Source of the DNA: Dehalococcoidia bacterium
GTDB lineage: Bacteria; Chloroflexota; Dehalococcoidia; Dehalococcoidales; DAOWJC01
Direction of reading: 5' to 3'
DNA length: 9,929 nt
Assembly (NCBI GenBank): GCA_030640595.1
Contig: DAOWJC010000051.1
Location: 1-9,929, forward strand
Shown here: one piece after another, positions 6,603-9,929 of the stretch
Layout of the letters: each line of letters begins with the position of its first letter
Numbering within the stretch: position 1 is the first letter of the stretch
Notes under the pieces: generated by a model
What the model saw: the letters and a program-made list of their open reading frames with translations, nothing else
Told to the model about the DNA's origin: nothing
Databases searched by the model: none
Program-made: the position numbers and the translations under genes

Positions 6603-7697
6603 CTAGCCTCCTATCTTCCCGGCAATCAAGTCCCCCATCTCCTTCGTCCCCACCCTTATTTTACCTTCACTCATTATATCATAGGTGCGGTAACCCAGTT
6701 GTAAGACCTCTTCGACTGCTGCCTCAACGGTCTGTGCCTCTTTGGTTAAACCAAAGGAGTAGTGCAGCATCATAGCCATACTGAGAATGGTAGCAATGGG
6801 GTTAGCCATGTTCAGTCCGGCACGACGGGGGGCACTGCCATGAATGGGTTCATACATACCGAATATGTTGACGCCCTCCCGTGGCACCCCGGCCAGACTG
6901 GCTGAAGGCAGCATCCCCATAGAACCAGCCAGCATTGATGCCTCATCGGTAAGGATATCACCAAACGTGTTCTCAGTAACCAGCACATCAAAGTGGGTAG
7001 GATTTTGAATCAGCCGCATAGCGCAAGCATCAACCAGCATGTGCTCCAGCTCTACATCAGGATATTTCTCAGCCACCTCTGTAGCTACCTGACGCCATAG
7101 TCGGGATGATTCAAGCACATTGGCTTTATCCACAGACACCAGTTTTTTATGCCGACCTCGTGCCAGCTCAAAGCCAACCCTGACAATACGCTCGATTTCC
7201 TGTTCTGAGTAGGTCATTGAATCAACAGCCCGCCGACCCCGTGATGTCTGCCACCGCCTTTTGGGTCGGCCAAAATAGAGACCCCCGGTAAGCTCGCGAA
7301 CAAATATGAAATCCACCCCTTTAATAATCTCTGGCTTCAGGTTGGTGGCATCAATAAGCATAGGAAAGACTTTGACCGGGCGTAGATTGGCGAACAGCCC
7401 CAGTCCTTTCCTTAGTGCCAGCAGACCATCTTCAGGGTGAACCTTAGCCCTGGGGTCGTCCCACTTGGGTCCACCGACGGCGCCAAGCAGCACCGCATCA
7501 CAGCTTTTGCACATTTTCAAGGTATCCTCAGGTAATGCCGCCCCAGTCTCGTCAATGGCGACGCCCCCTATCAGTCCGTAGTGCAGGTTAAAATTGTGCC
7601 CAAACCTGTCGCCTGTTGCCTGCAAGACCTTGATGGCTTCACTAGCCACCTCAGGACCAACGCCGTCACCGGGTAAAACCGCCAGATTAAATTGCAT
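6603..7697 (-). CDS. leuB: 3-isopropylmalate dehydrogenase
   Basis: LeuB oxidatively decarboxylates (2R,3S)-3-isopropylmalate to 2-oxoisocaproate in leucine synthesis. Next to cimA it probably also acts on 3-methylmalate to give 2-oxobutyrate. Family marks are [10 protein letters not shown] (residues 8-17), substrate-binding arginines near 96, 106 and 134 ([10 protein letters not shown], 134-143), the catalytic Lys in VDKANVL (Lys191), Asp223, and Asp247/Asp251 in [10 protein letters not shown]. The cofactor loop reads [18 protein letters not shown]. Most NAD-dependent members have Asp-Ile directly after HGSAP, whereas this one has Arg291-Arg292, so cofactor preference may differ. The 364-residue length is normal. 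The ATG overlaps the leuD stop by one base (TAATG), with AGGAG six bases upstream. Its own last codons contain the cimA ribosome binding site. Confidence 0.95.
   Translation of the reverse strand: MQFNLAVLPGDGVGPEVASEAIKVLQATGDRFGHNFNLHYGLIGGVAIDETGAALPEDTLKMCKSCDAVLLGAVGGPKWDDPRAKVHPEDGLLALRKGLGLFANLRPVKVFPMLIDATNLKPEIIKGVDFIFVRELTGGLYFGRPKRRWQTSRGRRAVDSMTYSEQEIERIVRVGFELARGRHKKLVSVDKANVLESSRLWRQVATEVAEKYPDVELEHMLVDACAMRLIQNPTHFDVLVTENTFGDILTDEASMLAGSMGMLPSASLAGVPREGVNIFGMYEPIHGSAPRRAGLNMANPIATILSMAMMLHYSFGLTKEAQTVEAAVEEVLQLGYRTYDIMSEGKIRVGTKEMGDLIAGKIGG
6607..6612 (-). promoter_or_regulatory. Ribosome binding site for cimA, inside the end of leuB
   Basis: AGGAGG on the minus strand is formed by the last glycine codons of leuB and sits seven bases ahead of a TTG start. 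It decides the unusual TTG start of cimA and implies that ribosomes finishing leuB open the cimA site. Confidence 0.75.
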
Positions 7698-8197
7698 TAA
7701 CTTCTCCTGCTAGCTAATCTCTTTTTAGTATGTTCAATAAGCCCGCCGGCAGCAATTAGCTCAGCCATAAAATCGGGGTAAGGCTTGGCAGTAAATACCA
7801 TGTCTTTGGTCAGGTTCCTTATCTTGCCGCTGGACAAATCAACCTCAAGCAAGTCGCCAGCCTCAGTTTCATCCACTACATTGTCGCATTCAAGCAGTGG
7901 CAAGCCAATATTTATAGCATTGCGGAAGAAGATGCGGGCAAAGCTTTTGGCTATTATACAGGATATGCCTGACGCTTTAATCGCCAGCGGGGCGTGTTCC
8001 CGTGACGAACCACAGCCGAAGTTAGTGGTCGCCATCATTATATCCCCCGACTGCACCTTATTTACAAAGTCCTTGTCTATATCCTCCATACAGTGCTTTG
8101 CCAGCTCCGCCGGGTCAGACACATTCAGGTAACGCGCCGGGATAATCACATCAGTATCAACATTAGCCCCATATTTATGAACCTTGCCTTTTAGCAT
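7697..8197 (-). CDS. leuD: 3-isopropylmalate dehydratase, small subunit (short archaeal type)
   Basis: LeuD is the swivelling small subunit that pairs with LeuC to isomerise 2-isopropylmalate to 3-isopropylmalate. In this operon it probably also isomerises citramalate to 3-methylmalate. At 166 residues it is the short, archaeal-like form rather than the roughly 200-residue E. coli form. Marks are [13 protein letters not shown] (residues 13-25), [12 protein letters not shown] (59-70) and [18 protein letters not shown] (85-102). The substrate-recognition loop reads YLNV (23-26). The ATG at 8197 has GGAGGT nine bases upstream. The stop overlaps the leuB start. Unusually, it is separated from leuC by about 700 bases that hold a nuclease-like gene and a palindromic repeat. 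Confidence 0.95.
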   Translation of the reverse strand: MLKGKVHKYGANVDTDVIIPARYLNVSDPAELAKHCMEDIDKDFVNKVQSGDIMMATTNFGCGSSREHAPLAIKASGISCIIAKSFARIFFRNAINIGLPLLECDNVVDETEAGDLLEVDLSSGKIRNLTKDMVFTAKPYPDFMAELIAAGGLIEHTKKRLASRRS

Positions 8198-8246
8198 CAG
8201 GGAGCTACCTCCTTAACTAAGGTTTTTACCAACCCCTCACCCTTTA

Positions 8247-8275
8247 TCCCTCTCCCCTTCATAAGGGGAGAGGGA
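8247..8275. repeat. GC-rich perfect palindrome, REP/MITE-like intergenic repeat
   Basis: A 13-base arm (8247-8259) is perfectly complementary to 8263-8275, with a three-base loop. The left arm is pyrimidine-only (TCCCTCTCCCCTT) and sits in a C-rich tract (about 8231-8259) of the kind often seen in dispersed bacterial intergenic repeats. It lies between the stop of the nuclease-like gene and leuD. On the minus strand no T-run follows, so it is not a standard terminator of the operon. It may affect RNA stability or processing ahead of leuD. Whether it recurs in the genome cannot be seen from this window. Confidence 0.7.
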
Positions 8276-8335
8276 AGAGTATTTTTTAAAGGTGCTTCGC
8301 CCCTTTTAATCCCCTTTGCGCAATATTTAGGGAGT

Positions 8336-8836
8336 TTAGCTTTGAGTATCTTTTAGCTTCTTTTCTATCTTTTCCCACTTTTCCCTATGTTCACTAATAT
8401 CCTTTGCTATCACATCCATGCCTTTCCGTGGCGTCCCCTTCTTAGTATCTAAAATTATTGGACAATTCTCGTTATCTAACTTAGCCTTCCCTTCAGAAAT
8501 CTTGTGGCTCAACTTCTCCGTTACAAGCTTTTCCCAATCACGACGGGTAAGTATGTAGAAGTCAGGCCTTTGCTCAACCGTCTTATTTTCATAGTCAACA
8601 AAAACCAACACGCTGTTCTCATCGGAAATCCCTTTACACATAGGCCAATCTTTAACCTGCTTTGCCTTGACCTGTATCCTCAACATTTTTGTTTCCGCAT
8701 CAACAAGAATGTCAGTCTTTTTCCTTGTTCCCAAGGTTAGCTGAGCGTAAACTTTTCTTTTACAGAGTTCACTCGCAACAGCATACTCTCCCGCTAGTGA
8801 TAAATGTTCTTTGGATATTTTCTCTATTTCAGCCAT
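8336..8836 (-). CDS. PD-(D/E)XK nuclease-like protein inserted between leuC and leuD
   Basis: The 166-residue protein begins with a helix, LSLAGEYAVASELCKR (12-27), then AQLTLGTRKKTDILVD (31-46) and LRIQVKAKQ (52-60). The set Glu17, Asp42 and Gln55-x-Lys57 follows the restriction-endonuclease-like core, with Gln in place of the usual Glu before xK. PDFYILTRRDW (91-101) fits the strand and helix that follow that core. The C-terminal 50 residues are highly charged. Catalytic activity is plausible but unproved, and no methyltransferase or other restriction partner is adjacent. The frame extends to a TTG at 8866, but that start lies within a stem-loop and lacks a binding site. The ATG at 8836 has GGGGGTG seven bases upstream. 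The gene is more AT-rich than the leu genes around it and interrupts a pair usually adjacent, so it looks inserted. Confidence 0.85.
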   Translation of the reverse strand: MAEIEKISKEHLSLAGEYAVASELCKRKVYAQLTLGTRKKTDILVDAETKMLRIQVKAKQVKDWPMCKGISDENSVLVFVDYENKTVEQRPDFYILTRRDWEKLVTEKLSHKISEGKAKLDNENCPIILDTKKGTPRKGMDVIAKDISEHREKWEKIEKKLKDTQS

Positions 8837-8853
8837 CTCGTTACACCCCCACC

Positions 8854-8889
8854 AAAGCCTTCCCAAAATCCTTTACTTTGGGTGGCTTT
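8854..8889. other. Bulged stem-loop between leuC and the nuclease-like gene
   Basis: Two six-base stems are nested: AAAGCC (8854-8859) with GGCTTT (8884-8889), and CCCAAA (8862-8867) with TTTGGG (8877-8882). They are joined by a two-versus-one base bulge and enclose a nine-base loop. In the operon transcript this hairpin forms just after the leuC stop and just before the nuclease start. On the plus strand a run of five T closes it, so it resembles an intrinsic terminator for antisense transcription, though no plus-strand gene feeds it. An RNA-processing or polarity role is inference. Confidence 0.5.
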
Positions 8890-8894
8890 TTGCC

Positions 8895-9929
8895 TTATTT
8901 TACCTCCTCCGGGCTGGCAATCCTGCCCATTATAGCACTGGCGGCGGCAACGGCTGGATTAGCCAGGTAGACCTCTGACTTGGGGCTGCCCATCCTGCCG
9001 ACAAAGTTGCGGTTGGTGGTGGAGATGCACCGCTCACCATCAGCCAGAACTCCCATATGACCGCCAAGGCAGGGACCACAGGTCGGTGTGCTGACCACAG
9101 CCCCGGCTCTTATAAAGATTTCAATAAGCCCCTCAGCCAGGGCATCAAGATATACCTGCTGTGAGCCGGGGAGAATAATACAGCGCACTCCTGGGTGCAC
9201 CTTTCTTCCCCTTAATATTTGGCCGGCAACTCGTAGGTCTTCAAGGCGACCGTTGGTGCAACTACCAATTACCGCCTGGTCTATTTTTATATTATCTACC
9301 TGACTGACCGGTCTAGTGTTTGCTGGGGAGTGGGGTATGGCAACCTGAGGCTCAATAGCCGAAACATCATACTCGATGACCTGCGAATATTCACCGTCTG
9401 GCTCATAGACTTTATAGGGGCGTTTTGCCCGAGGCTTAACATAATCCAGGGTCTTATCATCTACTCTGAAAATACCGGCTTTAGCTCCGGCTTCAACAGC
9501 CATATTAGCCATGGTAAATCGTCCGTCTATGGACAGGTTGCCTATTGCCTCACCGGTAAACTCTATTGCCGAATACAGGGCACCATCCACACCAATGTCG
9601 CCGATGGTATATAAGATTAAGTCCTTACCCCCCACCCATTCACCTAGACTCCCATGGTAAACCAGCCTAATCGTAGGCGGCACTTTCATCCAGATGTCTC
9701 CAGTTGCCATGGCGGCAGCAATGTCGGTTGACCCCATGCCAGTAGCGAAGGCTCCCAGAGCACCATAGGTGCAGGTATGCGAATCGGCTCCAATAACTAC
9801 ATCTCCAGGTAGTACCAAGCCCTGCTCGGGTAGAAGCACATGCTCGATACCCATTTGCCCGACTTCAAAGTATATTACCCCCTGCTCATAGGCAAACTCT
9901 CGCATCAGCTTAGCCTGCTCGGCAGAGGC
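8895..9929 (-). CDS. leuC: 3-isopropylmalate dehydratase, large subunit (5' end beyond the window)
   Basis: LeuC carries the [4Fe-4S] cluster of isopropylmalate isomerase, which moves the hydroxyl of 2-isopropylmalate. The frame is open to the right edge and begins [18 protein letters not shown], so the first roughly 75 residues of a protein of about 420 are missing. The ATG at 9905 is internal. Visible family marks, numbered from the edge, are [23 protein letters not shown] (about 47-69), GSCTNGR (222-228, cluster Cys224), TCGPCLGG (283-290, Cys284 and Cys287) and the C-terminal [17 protein letters not shown] (309-325). The short linker after the third domain and the overall form match the archaeal-type subunit, agreeing with the short LeuD. 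It is the first visible gene of the operon. Its stop is followed by a stem-loop and then the nuclease-like gene instead of leuD. Confidence 0.96.
   Translation of the reverse strand, partial: ASAEQAKLMREFAYEQGVIYFEVGQMGIEHVLLPEQGLVLPGDVVIGADSHTCTYGALGAFATGMGSTDIAAAMATGDIWMKVPPTIRLVYHGSLGEWVGGKDLILYTIGDIGVDGALYSAIEFTGEAIGNLSIDGRFTMANMAVEAGAKAGIFRVDDKTLDYVKPRAKRPYKVYEPDGEYSQVIEYDVSAIEPQVAIPHSPANTRPVSQVDNIKIDQAVIGSCTNGRLEDLRVAGQILRGRKVHPGVRCIILPGSQQVYLDALAEGLIEIFIRAGAVVSTPTCGPCLGGHMGVLADGERCISTTNRNFVGRMGSPKSEVYLANPAVAAASAIMGRIASPEEVK

Noticed and set aside
8247..8287. The GC-rich palindrome plus the following T-run as an intrinsic terminator
   Set aside because: The six T residues lie on the plus strand seven bases past the stem, and no plus-strand gene is there. 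In the transcribed minus direction no T-run follows.
8689..8970. Plus-strand open frame of 93 codons across the nuclease-like gene and the leuC end
   Set aside because: It spans two supported minus-strand genes and the stem-loop, and its sequence is cysteine- and phenylalanine-rich noise.
9903..9905. ATG at 9905 as the leuC start
   Set aside because: The reading frame stays open to the edge with family-typical residues (SAEQAKL) ahead of it, so the gene is cut by the window and does not start there.

Overview
This window is ordinary bacterial chromosome of moderate GC content. Closely packed genes form three blocks. The gene set suggests an anaerobic bacterium, most likely Chloroflexota of the Dehalococcoidia type: an archaeal-type leuC/leuD pair followed by leuB and a citramalate synthase, an archease-RtcB pair, and two unannotated genes. 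The taxonomic call is inference from gene content and protein flavour; no rRNA or other marker lies in the window.

Block 1 (about 1-1413, minus strand) holds two proteins of unknown function in tandem, plus the possible first codons of a third gene that runs off the left edge. Block 2 (1543-4661, plus strand) is divergent from block 1 across a 129-base spacer carrying a good promoter in each direction. It runs archease, the RNA ligase RtcB, a SagB-type nitroreductase, and a small class I methyltransferase. The first three are 4-10 bases apart and look like one transcript. The methyltransferase follows a slightly larger gap, is more AT-rich and may be a later addition.

Block 3 (4676 to the right edge, minus strand) is a branched-chain amino acid operon, in transcription order leuC (5' end cut off), a PD-(D/E)XK nuclease-like gene, leuD, leuB, cimA and a 105-residue unknown protein. 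From leuD onward the genes overlap or abut and are translationally coupled. CimA makes (R)-citramalate from pyruvate and acetyl-CoA. LeuCD and LeuB can then carry it to 2-oxobutyrate for isoleucine, and the same enzymes carry isopropylmalate to the leucine precursor. leuA and the operon promoter would lie beyond the right edge.

The oddest points are the foreign-looking nuclease gene wedged between the two subunit genes of one enzyme, bounded by a bulged stem-loop and a GC-rich palindromic repeat, and an Arg-Arg pair in LeuB where NAD-dependent isopropylmalate dehydrogenases carry Asp-Ile. I see no CRISPR array, tRNA, rRNA, insertion sequence or prophage, and no gene-free stretch longer than about 140 bases. 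I found no clearly new multi-gene system; the best candidates for new biology are the two unknown genes of block 1 and the coupled 105-residue protein.
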